16,383 bases of DNA, from positions 1 to 16,383 of the forward strand of contig SFFP01000018.1 of NCBI GenBank assembly GCA_004556875.1. Direction: 5' to 3'. A program made the translations under genes and the position numbers. The stretch comes from Ruminococcus flavefaciens (GTDB lineage Bacteria; Bacillota_A; Clostridia; Oscillospirales; Ruminococcaceae). A model generated the notes under the pieces. That model ran no database searches. It had not been told where the DNA came from and saw only the letters and a list, made by a program, of their open reading frames with translations. Shown here piece after piece: positions 1 to 6,570 of this stretch. The stretch's first letter is position 1. Each line of letters begins with the position of its first letter.

Positions 1-1
1 A

Positions 2-1141
2 ACTCTGGGCGACCACGCATTTTTCTCATGTACTGCCCTTGAAAGCATTGCGCTCCCCGAAACTCTTACGGAAGTTTCTTCCTATGCTTTTGCACTCTGT
101 GACAACCTTTCGGATATCGAGCTTCCCGACAGCATTACAAAGATAGATGAATACGCATTCTATCAGTGCGGCAAGATAAGCTCATTCCGTCTGCCTGCTT
201 CACTTACCGAAATAGGCGACAACGCTATGGGAAGCTGGTTTTCGATAAACGATATCGACGCTTCTGCTGCAAGCAAATTTGTCTTTGAAGATAAGCTCCT
301 CATGGACAGCAAAAAGAGCACTATCTATCGTGCAGCGACTGACCTTAACGGAGATGTCATTATCCCCGACGGCGTAAATACTATACGCGGCGGTGCTTTC
401 TCAACCTGTGCCGCTGTCTCAAACGTTTTCCTGCCGAGTTCACTTTTATATATCGAAGACGAAGCATTTAAAAACTGTTCTGCTCTCAAAAAAGTAGACT
501 TTGCCGACGGACTCAAAACCATCGGTTTCGGCGCTTTCCTCTTTGATATGGAGCTTGAAACAGCCTTTCTCCCTGCTTCACTTGAAAAGATAGACGAAAT
601 GGCTTTCGCTTACTGTATGAAGCTCAATAAGGTCATTTTCACTGAGGGTGTAAAAACTATCGGCAAGGACGCTTTTCTTGTCTGCAACGAGCTTAAACAG
701 GTGGAGATACCTAAGAGCGTTACTCAGATAGACGATGATGCTTTCGGATATACCGTTGAAAATCAGGAGAGAAAACAACTCGAAGGCTTCTCTCTCAGCG
801 TATTCTCTGGTTCAGCAGGCGAAAAATACGCAAAGGCTGAAAAATTAGAGCATACCGTCAAGGATGTTGACCTCAAAAAGATAGCCTTCATCGTTATAAC
901 TGTGGGCGTTGTTATCTTAGCTGTTGTATTCGCACTCGTGCTTATGAAGCGCAGTAAAAAAACAGCCTCAGCAGGTGCTCGAAAGGCTGCTAAGACTGCC
1001 GCTAAAAAGGCTAAGGAAGAGGAAGAAGAAAAGAGCTACAACAACAATAAAATAATGCCTGATGAAGATGATGACGAGGACACGGAAGAAGAAACTGAGG
1101 ACGATGAGTCTGAAGAAGATGACGATGACGAAGAAGAATAA
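2..1141 (+). CDS. BspA-type leucine-rich-repeat membrane protein, 5' end outside the window
   Basis: The frame is open from base 2, so the true start lies left of the window; the first internal ATG at 227 is not a likely start because the repeats continue upstream of it. About a dozen repeats of the LRR_5 (BspA/Treponema) kind are visible, with the recurrent pattern of a buried Ala-Phe, then 'C..L..V..P.SL..I...AF'. The repeats end near base 780. A single hydrophobic segment (about 881-949) ends in Met-Lys-Arg, followed by a Lys/Ala-rich stretch and then a strongly acidic C-terminus of Asp and Glu runs. This predicts an extracellular repeat domain anchored by one membrane helix with a charged cytoplasmic tail. 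LRR_5 proteins are commonly surface proteins for adhesion or protein contacts, but the ligand cannot be read from the sequence. A terminator follows 18 bases after the stop. Confidence 0.85.
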   Translation, partial: TLGDHAFFSCTALESIALPETLTEVSSYAFALCDNLSDIELPDSITKIDEYAFYQCGKISSFRLPASLTEIGDNAMGSWFSINDIDASAASKFVFEDKLLMDSKKSTIYRAATDLNGDVIIPDGVNTIRGGAFSTCAAVSNVFLPSSLLYIEDEAFKNCSALKKVDFADGLKTIGFGAFLFDMELETAFLPASLEKIDEMAFAYCMKLNKVIFTEGVKTIGKDAFLVCNELKQVEIPKSVTQIDDDAFGYTVENQERKQLEGFSLSVFSGSAGEKYAKAEKLEHTVKDVDLKKIAFIVITVGVVILAVVFALVLMKRSKKTASAGARKAAKTAAKKAKEEEEEKSYNNNKIMPDEDDDEDTEEETEDDESEEDDDDEEE

Positions 1142-1158
1142 TTTCTGAAAAATAATAA

Positions 1159-1190
1159 AAAGGACGGTGAAAAACCGTCCTTTATTTTTA
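1159..1190. terminator. Bidirectional intrinsic terminator between the LRR gene and nifU
   Basis: A perfect 9-bp stem (1159-1167 with 1175-1183, core AGGACGG/CCGTCCT) with a 7-base loop is followed by TTTATTTTTATT on the plus strand. On the minus strand it is followed by TTTTTATTATTTTT. It lies between the converging stops of the LRR gene (1141) and nifU (1188) and can end both transcripts. Confidence 0.9.
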
Positions 1191-1604
1191 TTCCTCAGGC
1201 TCTTTGATCTCGCCCACTATCGGGAGAGGATCAATTCCCTGTCTTGTGTAATAATCGGAAAGTGCCGATCTTACAGCCTGCTCAGCAAGTACAGAGCAGT
1301 GTATCTTTACAGCAGGAAGTCCGTCAAGAGCTTCTACAACAGCCTGATTTGTAAGCTTGAGAGCATCGTCGATAGACTTGCCCTTGATAAGCTCTGTTGC
1401 CATCGAAGATGTTGCAACTGCCGCACCACAGCCGAATGTCTTGAACTTTGCATCTGTGATGATACCGTTGTCTATTTTGAGATACATCTTCATGATATCG
1501 CCGCACTTAGCGTTTCCGATCTCGCCTACGCCGTCAGCATCTTCGATCTCGCCCACATTTCTCGGATTTGAGAAATGATCCATAACCTTTTCACTGTATA
1601 ACAT
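1188..1604 (-). CDS. nifU: Iron-sulfur cluster assembly scaffold protein, NifU/IscU N-terminal type
   Basis: This 138-residue protein has the full length of an IscU/NifU-N scaffold. The three conserved cluster-ligand cysteines are present: C34 in 'NAKCGD' with the following Asp36, C59 in 'TFGCGAA', and C103 in 'KIHCSVLAEQA', preceded by His102. The N-terminus 'MLYSEKVMDHFSNPRNVGEI' is typical of the family. Such proteins receive sulfur from a cysteine desulfurase and build [2Fe-2S] or [4Fe-4S] clusters in the cytoplasm for transfer to apo-proteins. It is the last gene of the rnhA-nifS-orphan-nifU operon, 69 bases after the preceding stop. AAGGAGT lies 7-8 bases before the ATG, which supports this start. 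The NifU label (rather than IscU) follows usage for Clostridia, which carry NifS/NifU pairs without the full isc operon. Confidence 0.95.
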   Translation of the reverse strand: MLYSEKVMDHFSNPRNVGEIEDADGVGEIGNAKCGDIMKMYLKIDNGIITDAKFKTFGCGAAVATSSMATELIKGKSIDDALKLTNQAVVEALDGLPAVKIHCSVLAEQAVRSALSDYYTRQGIDPLPIVGEIKEPEE

Positions 1605-1673
1605 ATAGCTTACTCCTTTATATTATCTGCGGACATACTGCCGCACCATTCTTATACGACCTTATATCAGGGG

Positions 1674-2078
1674 TCACTTCTTTTTTATAATGTCATTTCT
1701 GGAAACCTGTTTTCTGTCGATATCTTTCAGCAAAAATCCTGCATTTGCTCCCTCGGAAACAGATTTGCATACCTTTCTGAACTGCTCGATACCTTCAATA
1801 GTCGTGGGGATAGCCTCACCGCCGCCGTGTATGAGCAATACCTCATCGCCAACAAAGAATACTCCGCCTGTGACCGTTCCGACAACGCAGGTCCCCCTGC
1901 CGCTCACAGTGAAAACATCGCTTACAACAAATTCGGAATACGTACCGTCTGCTACTCCCGACTGAGGTCTGTAATACTCCTCATACTCGCGAAGCTCCTT
2001 CTCATCATCTGTGAGAAAGCCTGTATCTGACGGTTCACGATTGAATAACTTGTCCTTGAGCTTATCCAGAAATCCCAT
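1674..2078 (-). CDS. Stand-alone EF-Tu domain-II-like (translational GTPase beta-barrel) protein
   Basis: Residues about 49-131 of 134 read like domain II of EF-Tu: 'VSDVFTVSGRGTCVVGTVTG' matches the EF-Tu pattern of a DVF motif followed by GRGT..G.V..G. It continues with 'VGDEVLLI', then 'TIEGIEQFRK', and 'ANAGFLLKDIDRKQVSRND', as in EF-Tu 'AGDNVGLLLRGI.R.DVERG'. There is no GTPase (G) domain and no P-loop. The N-terminus is an amphipathic Lys/Leu helix ('MGFLDKLKDKLFN') and an acidic, Tyr-rich linker. The gene sits 25 bases after nifS and 69 before nifU. The ribosome binding site is poor (GGGGGT, 8 bases from the ATG), so translation may be coupled to nifS. The function is unknown; the barrel may bind RNA, tRNA-like ligands or protein. 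The domain call is by eye from the motif series. Confidence 0.75.
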   Translation of the reverse strand: MGFLDKLKDKLFNREPSDTGFLTDDEKELREYEEYYRPQSGVADGTYSEFVVSDVFTVSGRGTCVVGTVTGGVFFVGDEVLLIHGGGEAIPTTIEGIEQFRKVCKSVSEGANAGFLLKDIDRKQVSRNDIIKKK

Positions 2079-2103
2079 ATCTTTTACCCCCGTTTAAAGA
2101 GTT

Positions 2104-3294
2104 TTATTCGTATTTCTCGCCCTTCATCATTCTTTCCCATACAGGTGACATAGAGCGAAGCTTGTCTACTACCTTAGGAATTACTTCGAGGATATAATCA
2201 ACATCCTCATCTGTTACGTCCTCTTCGATCGAAAGTCTCAGCGAGCCGTGAGCAACTGCGTGAACAAGACCGATAGAGAGCAGAACGTGTGACGGGTCAA
2301 GCGAACCCGATGTGCAGGCAGACCCCGATGAACCGCAGATACCGTTAAGGTCAAGCATGAGCAGAAGTGACTCACCCTCAAGTCCCTCAAATGAGATATT
2401 GAGATTTCCGGGGAGTCTCTTGTCTCTGTCGCCGTTAAGACGGGTATACGGTATTTTGAGAAGCTCGTCGATAAGGCGATTTCTTCTCGGAGTGATAACA
2501 GCTGCCTTTTCTGCAATATTGCGTGTTGCAGCCTCGATAGCTACGCCCAGACCTACTATAGCAGGAACATTCTCGGTACCTGCGCGCTTACCGCGCTCCT
2601 GTCCGCCGCCGTGAATGAGGTTAGGCAGAGTCAGCCCCTTGCGGATATAAAGTGCGCCAATGCCCTTCTGAGCGTGTATCTTATGACCCGAAAGCGAAAG
2701 CATATCTATTCCCTGCTTGTGAACGTCTATCTCAACATGACCAACAGCCTGTACAGCATCAGTGTGGAAAATTACCTTCTTTTCCTTGCATATAGCGGCT
2801 ATTTCGTCAATAGGCTGTATAGTGCCTATCTCGTTGTTAGCATACATTATAGTAACAAGGGCAGTATCTTCGCGGATAGCCTTTCTCACGTCCTCAGGGT
2901 CGATGAGTCCCTTGTCGCTTACAGGGATATATGTTACCTCAAACCCGTGTTTTTCAAGGTATTCGCAGGTGTGAAGAACTGCATGATGCTCAAATACAGA
3001 GGTGATTATGTGTTTCTTGCCCCTCTTAGCCATAAGCTCAGCTGTACCCTTTATTGCCCAGTTGTCGGACTCAGAGCCGCAGCTTGTAAAAAATATCTCT
3101 CTCGGGTCAGCTCCCAGAGCCTTTGCCACCTTTTCACGGGCATTTTCTACATCGCGCTGAGCATCGCGCCCCAGCTTGTATATACTTGAAGCATTACCAT
3201 ATGCAGTCCTGAAATATGGAAGCATAGCGTTCAGAACTTCTTCTGAAACTGCTGTCGTTGCAGCATTATCTGCATAAATAAATCTTTTTTCCAT
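2104..3294 (-). CDS. nifS: Cysteine desulfurase, NifS/IscS family (class V aminotransferase)
   Basis: This 396-residue PLP enzyme converts L-cysteine to alanine and loads persulfide sulfur on its active-site cysteine for Fe-S assembly. The key residues are in canonical positions: H104 ('FEHHAVLHT'), D179 and Q182 ('HTDAVQAVGH'), the PLP lysine K205 in 'LSGHKIHAQKG', and the catalytic C327 in 'SSGSACTSG'. These match E. coli IscS numbering within one residue. The GGGQE...GT.N segment (229-243) is also intact. It begins 12 bases after rnhA ends, with AAGGAGG immediately upstream of the ATG, so the two are co-transcribed. The downstream nifU product is its probable acceptor. Group assignment (IscS-like versus NifS-like) cannot be settled from motifs alone. 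Confidence 0.96.
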   Translation of the reverse strand: MEKRFIYADNAATTAVSEEVLNAMLPYFRTAYGNASSIYKLGRDAQRDVENAREKVAKALGADPREIFFTSCGSESDNWAIKGTAELMAKRGKKHIITSVFEHHAVLHTCEYLEKHGFEVTYIPVSDKGLIDPEDVRKAIREDTALVTIMYANNEIGTIQPIDEIAAICKEKKVIFHTDAVQAVGHVEIDVHKQGIDMLSLSGHKIHAQKGIGALYIRKGLTLPNLIHGGGQERGKRAGTENVPAIVGLGVAIEAATRNIAEKAAVITPRRNRLIDELLKIPYTRLNGDRDKRLPGNLNISFEGLEGESLLLMLDLNGICGSSGSACTSGSLDPSHVLLSIGLVHAVAHGSLRLSIEEDVTDEDVDYILEVIPKVVDKLRSMSPVWERMMKGEKYE

Positions 3295-3306
3295 GATTTA
3301 TCCTCC

Positions 3307-3756
3307 TTATTTTGCATATTTATCACGCTGTTCTACTGCAAGTCTGTCACAGCGCTCGTTTTCAGGGTGTCCTGCGTGTCCCTTTACCCAGTTGAAAGTA
3401 ACGTCATGCTTTTCAAGAAGGGGCAGAAGCTGCTCCCACAGGTCCACATTCAGTGCAGGCTTCTTATCGGATTTTATCCAGCCTTTTTTCTTCCAGCCGT
3501 AAACCCAGCCTTTTGTAACGCTGTCAACAACGTATTTGCTGTCGGTGGTAAGAATGACCTTGCAAGGCTCTTTCAGAGCCGAAAGTCCTGTGATGACTCC
3601 AAGAAGCTCCATTCTGTTGTTGGTTGTGGCACTGTCTCCGCCGGAAAGCTCTTTCTCAACGCTGCCAAAGCGCAAAACCACGCCATAGCCGCCGGGACCG
3701 GGATTTCCGCTGCACGCGCCGTCAGTGAATATTTCAACTGTTTTGATAAGACTCAC
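3307..3756 (-). CDS. rnhA: Ribonuclease HI; start codon unusual
   Basis: The enzyme cuts the RNA strand of RNA-DNA hybrids, removing R-loops and primers. Catalytic residues are all visible: D12 ('FTDGACSGNPGPGGYG'), E50 ('NNRMELLGV'), D72 ('TTDSKYV'), H127 ('WVKGHAGHPENE') and D137. The basic handle (Trp/Lys-rich, about 84-98) is present, as in E. coli RNase HI. The start is odd. The only conventional in-frame start is GTG at 3756-3754, but its G is also the last base of the AGGAG ribosome binding site (3760-3756). Family alignment puts the N-terminus 2-3 codons later, at CTT (3750) or ATC (3747), and ATC has an ideal 8-base spacing. The gene leads the nifS-nifU operon and is preceded by repeats that carry candidate promoters. 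Confidence 0.93.
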   Translation of the reverse strand: MSLIKTVEIFTDGACSGNPGPGGYGVVLRFGSVEKELSGGDSATTNNRMELLGVITGLSALKEPCKVILTTDSKYVVDSVTKGWVYGWKKKGWIKSDKKPALNVDLWEQLLPLLEKHDVTFNWVKGHAGHPENERCDRLAVEQRDKYAK

Positions 3757-3777
3757 TCCTAAAAACTATTGAATTTG

Positions 3778-3801
3778 AATGAATGTCTTGCATTCATTAT
3801 A
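3778..3801 (-). repeat. Palindromic repeat copy 1, overlapping a candidate -10 of the rnhA operon
   Basis: An 8-bp inverted repeat AATGAATG/CATTCATT (3778-3785 and 3791-3798) around TCTTG. The 24-base unit recurs exactly at 3892-3915. On the minus strand the unit begins with TATAAT (3801-3796), so it looks like a -10 box fused to an operator-like dyad just before rnhA. No good -35 is seen for this copy. Confidence 0.7.
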
Positions 3802-3829
3802 TCATAAAAGCGCAGCGTTATGATATAAT
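3796..3829. repeat. Perfect 12-bp inverted repeat
   Basis: ATTATATCATAA (3796-3807) and its exact complement TTATGATATAAT (3818-3829) flank a 10-base GC-rich spacer. The left arm overlaps palindromic repeat copy 1 and its TATAAT, so the hairpins at 3778-3798 and 3796-3829 cannot form together. It may be a regulator site or an RNA switch; the base pairing is certain, the role is not. Confidence 0.6.
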
Positions 3830-3888
3830 TGCCCGATTGCAGGGAGCAGTTCTTTGATCTGCGTATCTGCAAGGGCATTGAAATAATT

Positions 3889-3915
3889 TATAATGAATGT
3901 CTTGCATTCATTATA
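3889..3915 (-). promoter_or_regulatory. Palindromic repeat copy 2 with extended -10, candidate rnhA operon promoter/operator
   Basis: This copy forms a longer perfect dyad: 11-bp arms TATAATGAATG and CATTCATTATA around TCTTG. Read on the minus strand it starts with TATAAT at 3915-3910, preceded by TGC, which gives an extended -10 (TGnTATAAT). A -35 is weak (TTATTT at about 16 bases). The dyad would cover the transcription start, as expected of a repressor operator. Transcription from here would give rnhA a leader of about 145 bases. Confidence 0.5.
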
Positions 3916-4012
3916 GCATATTAAATATACAAAATAAGTAGGTGTTACCTAAAGTAAACCGCAAATTTGTTTGCAGACACAAACTTTATTTGCAGATATA
4001 TAAAGAAATCAA
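3916..4012. other. Remainder of the rnhA-proS gap
   Basis: AT-rich sequence with no reading frame of note. It holds a short hairpin GCAAA/TTTGC (3961-3974) and two copies of TTTGCAGA (about 3970-3995). It contributes the weak -35 region for the rnhA operon. I see nothing else in it. Confidence 0.4.
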
Positions 4013-4041
4013 CCCCTAAGCAATCACTGAACACTTAGGGG
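4013..4041 (-). terminator. Candidate terminator of proS
   Basis: CCCCTAAG (4013-4020) pairs with CTTAGGGG (4034-4041) around a 13-base loop. On the minus strand the stem is followed by TTGATTTCTTT, an imperfect U-tract. It lies 54 bases after the proS stop. Confidence 0.6.
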
Positions 4042-4094
4042 CACTATTTCCGTTGGTAAGCCGTCTTGCGGCTGTTGGTACTATCTGAGTCGGC

Positions 4095-5540
4095 TTAATA
4101 TGCCTTGCCCCAGTAAACCATATACTTAGCAGGCTTTCCGCAGCATACGCACTTGTCGCTGATCTGCTCCTGCTCAAATGGGATACATCTTGAGCCAACG
4201 CCTGTCTTTTCCTTTACTTCGTCCTCGCAAGCCTCTTCGCCGCACCACATTGCCTTTACGAAGCCATCGCCTTTTTCGCTGAGAGCCTTTGTGATCTCGT
4301 CGATAGTTGTGCAGGCATATGTTCTGTTTGCGCGGTTTTCCGCTGCCTTTGCAAACATACCCTCAGGTATCTCCTTTTCGAGGAGAGCCTTTACGTAAAC
4401 TGCAAGGTCGCCAAGTGCAACTGTCTTCTTCTCGCCATTGTAACGAACAGCAACGATGCACTGATTTTCCTCGATATCACGAGGTCCTATCTCAATACGT
4501 ACAGGAACGCCCTTCATCTCGTACTCTGCAAACTTCCAGCCTGGTGAGTTCTCGCTGTCATCAACCTTTACTCTGATACCTGCTGCCTTGAGCTCGTTAA
4601 AGAGCTCATTTGCCTTGTCGAGAACGCCCTCCTTGTGCTGAGCGATAGGAACGATAACTGCCTGTATTGGAGCAACAGCAGGCGGAAGTACAAGACCGCT
4701 GTTGTCGCCGTGAGTCATTATAACCGCACCGATAAGACGAGTTGTAACGCCCCAGCTTGTCTGGTGAGGATTAACTCTCTTGTTTTCCTTGTCGGTATAC
4801 TCAATGCCGAAAGCCTTTGCGAAGCCGTCGCCGAAGTAATGTGAAGTACCTGCCTGAAGTGCCTTACCGTCGTGCATAAGAGCCTCGATAGCGTATGTGG
4901 AAACAGCTCCTGCGAACTTGTCGCTCTCTGTCTTTTTACCCTTGATAACAGGCATAGCCAGTGACTTTTCACAGAAATCAGCATATACGTTGAGCATACG
5001 CTCTGTCTCCTCAATAGCCTCCTCAGCTGTAGCGTGGATAGTGTGACCTTCCTGCCAGAGGAACTCTCTTGAACGGAGGAAAGGACGTGTTGTCTTTTCC
5101 CAGCGAACAACGCTTACCCACTGGTTATAGAGCTTTGGAAGATCGCGGTATGAATGAACTATATTAGCATAATGCTCACAGAAAAGAGTCTCTGAAGTAG
5201 GACGGACGCAAAGTCTGTCCTCAAGCTTTTCGTTTCCGCCGTAAGTTACCCATGCAACCTCGGGAGCAAAGCCCTCAACGTGATCCTTTTCCTTCTGGAG
5301 AAGGCTCTCAGGGATAAACATAGGCATACAAACGTTTTCGTGACCTGTTTCCTTGAATGTAGTGTCAAGAATTCTCTGCATATTTTCCCATATTGCATAT
5401 CCGTAAGGACGTATTACCATACAGCCCTTTACGCTTGTATACTCTATAAGCTCTGCCTTTTTGCAGATGTCGGTATACCACTGAGCGAAATCCTCGTCCA
5501 TTGAGGTTATCTCAGATACCAGCTTTTTATCTTTAGCCAT
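4095..5540 (-). CDS. proS: Prolyl-tRNA synthetase, short archaeal/eukaryote-like type
   Basis: A class II synthetase of 481 residues that charges tRNA-Pro with proline. Motif 2 is clear at 146-167 ('RWEKTTRPFLRSREFLWQEG'), preceded by 'VRPTSETLF' (112-120). The motif 3 region is 'WGVTTRLIGAVIMTHGD' (263-279). An HGTP anticodon-binding domain follows (about 290-395). The C-terminal zinc-type domain carries Cys433, Cys438, Cys464, Cys466 and Cys467 and ends in the conserved terminal Tyr. The bacterial editing insertion is absent, which defines the short ProS type found in many Clostridia. The start is the ATG at 5540 with AGAGG nine bases upstream. An in-frame TTG at 5570 would add ten residues, but it lies upstream of that ribosome binding site. 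A consensus promoter lies just upstream. Confidence 0.95.
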   Translation of the reverse strand: MAKDKKLVSEITSMDEDFAQWYTDICKKAELIEYTSVKGCMVIRPYGYAIWENMQRILDTTFKETGHENVCMPMFIPESLLQKEKDHVEGFAPEVAWVTYGGNEKLEDRLCVRPTSETLFCEHYANIVHSYRDLPKLYNQWVSVVRWEKTTRPFLRSREFLWQEGHTIHATAEEAIEETERMLNVYADFCEKSLAMPVIKGKKTESDKFAGAVSTYAIEALMHDGKALQAGTSHYFGDGFAKAFGIEYTDKENKRVNPHQTSWGVTTRLIGAVIMTHGDNSGLVLPPAVAPIQAVIVPIAQHKEGVLDKANELFNELKAAGIRVKVDDSENSPGWKFAEYEMKGVPVRIEIGPRDIEENQCIVAVRYNGEKKTVALGDLAVYVKALLEKEIPEGMFAKAAENRANRTYACTTIDEITKALSEKGDGFVKAMWCGEEACEDEVKEKTGVGSRCIPFEQEQISDKCVCCGKPAKYMVYWGKAY

Positions 5541-5581
5541 AAAAATTGACCTCTTTCTGTTATATTTCAATAGATATACTT

Positions 5582-5610
5582 ATTATATCACCTAATCTCC
5601 CTGTTGTCAA
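5582..5610 (-). promoter_or_regulatory. Consensus sigma-A promoter of proS
   Basis: On the minus strand, TTGACA (5610-5605) and TATAAT (5587-5582) are separated by exactly 17 bases. The leader to the ATG at 5540 is about 35 bases, too short for a T-box. Confidence 0.9.
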
Positions 5611-5644
5611 TCAGAAATCCCCCGATTGACGCAGGTCGCTCTGC

Positions 5645-5884
5645 TCAGAGCTGTACTATCATGCCTAAAAGAAAATATGTGCAGACAAAAGCACCGATAA
5701 ACATTACAGCCGCAGTGATCTTTCCGACAACGGTTGCAGGCATTGAGCCTCGGTTCTTTGCGAAATGTATTAAGATAAGCACTGCCGCAAGAGCATTGTA
5801 AATGCCGATAATGAGCCATCTTATGTTCATTTTTGTGGTGAGAAGGTCTATGTATTCTGCATTATCAACAATTCTGTAGTCCAT
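5645..5884 (-). CDS. Small two-helix membrane protein, or C-terminal half of an interrupted gene
   Basis: Of 79 residues, about 21-41 ('NIRWLIIGIYNALAAVLILI') and about 54-77 ('GKITAAVMFIGAFVCTYFLL') are hydrophobic helices joined by a short basic loop (KNRG). I do not recognise a family. It lies in the same reading frame as the upstream gene (5897-6331), separated only by that gene's TAA and four sense codons. There is no ribosome binding site before its ATG. It may be expressed by translational coupling, or both frames may be one ~227-residue protein cut by a nonsense codon. The 5' end of proS transcription lies just beyond its stop. Confidence 0.6.
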   Translation of the reverse strand: MDYRIVDNAEYIDLLTTKMNIRWLIIGIYNALAAVLILIHFAKNRGSMPATVVGKITAAVMFIGAFVCTYFLLGMIVQL

Positions 5885-5896
5885 GCCCGAAAAGTT

Positions 5897-6331
5897 TTAC
5901 TGTACCTTTCTGCTCGTGCTTTTGACATTGCCCTTTATTTCAATGCCGCTTATATTTTCATAAGTTCCTGAGGCGAAATTTTCACCGAAATCCTTATCAG
6001 CACGTACAAGAAATCCCTTGTCCATGCCCTCAGGCATGATGAGGTAATAATATTCATTCAGAAGCGGCACAAAGCCTGCTATTCTGTGTCCGTACTCAAA
6101 ATTCGGGTGATTTGCGCCATAAGCAGGCACACCGCTTACACATTTGCTTCTGTCCAAGCCGTTTGCGAAAGCATCATCAAGGGTCTGTTCCGACTTCATC
6201 ATGCCCGATATACCCATAAAAAGTCCAAGTGCCGCCAAAAGAATAAAGACTATGAATGCAGGGACAGGTGATGTTTTCTTACTGTTGACTTCAAATGATG
6301 GAGTTCCGCCTGAAAAGTTACTGAGATCCAT
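5897..6331 (-). CDS. Single-pass membrane protein of unknown function
   Basis: This 144-residue protein has a short polar N-terminus, one hydrophobic helix at about 23-45 ('VPAFIVFILLAALGLFMGIS') and a soluble domain of about 100 residues. The soluble domain contains 'YYYLIMPEGMDKGFLVRADKDF' (split here: residues 94-115) and ends with a basic tail. No signal peptidase site or catalytic motif is evident. AAGGAGA lies seven bases before the ATG and a strong promoter is upstream, so the gene is expressed on its own. The stop TAA at 5899-5897 is in frame with the next reading frame (5645-5884). The protein belongs to no family I can name with confidence. Confidence 0.75.
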   Translation of the reverse strand: MDLSNFSGGTPSFEVNSKKTSPVPAFIVFILLAALGLFMGISGMMKSEQTLDDAFANGLDRSKCVSGVPAYGANHPNFEYGHRIAGFVPLLNEYYYLIMPEGMDKGFLVRADKDFGENFASGTYENISGIEIKGNVKSTSRKVQ

Positions 6332-6396
6332 AATAATTCTCCTTAGTATAGTATTCGTGACCCAAGTTCGATTTACGGGGTATAAGTCACAGTCTC

Positions 6397-6425
6397 ATCA
6401 TACCATAATCTAAGGAATTTGTCAA
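6397..6425 (-). promoter_or_regulatory. Promoter of the small membrane-protein unit
   Basis: On the minus strand, TTGACA (6425-6420), 17 bases, then TATGAT (6402-6397). The leader to the ATG at 6331 is about 60 bases. Confidence 0.85.
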
Positions 6426-6504
6426 TATACCGTGAAATTCCTCAGATATATAATCTTGCAGTATCCAAGCGGCAGACACTTGCTTTATCTCTCTGAATTA
6501 CAGC

Positions 6505-6542
6505 AAAAAATTACCGAGCCTGTGCTCCAGACCCGGTAATTT
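6505..6542 (-). terminator. Intrinsic terminator of the xylanase gene
   Basis: AAATTACCG (6508-6516) pairs with CGGTAATTT (6534-6542). On the minus strand the 9-bp stem runs into TTTTTT. It lies 29 bases past the xylanase stop. Confidence 0.9.
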
Positions 6543-6570
6543 GCTTATTTATAATATGTTGTTTTAAAGC

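Noticed and set aside
2611..3189. Plus-strand open frame of 192 codons
   Set aside because: It lies antisense to nifS, whose catalytic residues are all intact, and has no ribosome binding site.
5541..5582. T-box leader for proS
   Set aside because: The leader between the consensus promoter and the ATG is only about 40 bases, too short for a T-box specifier and antiterminator.
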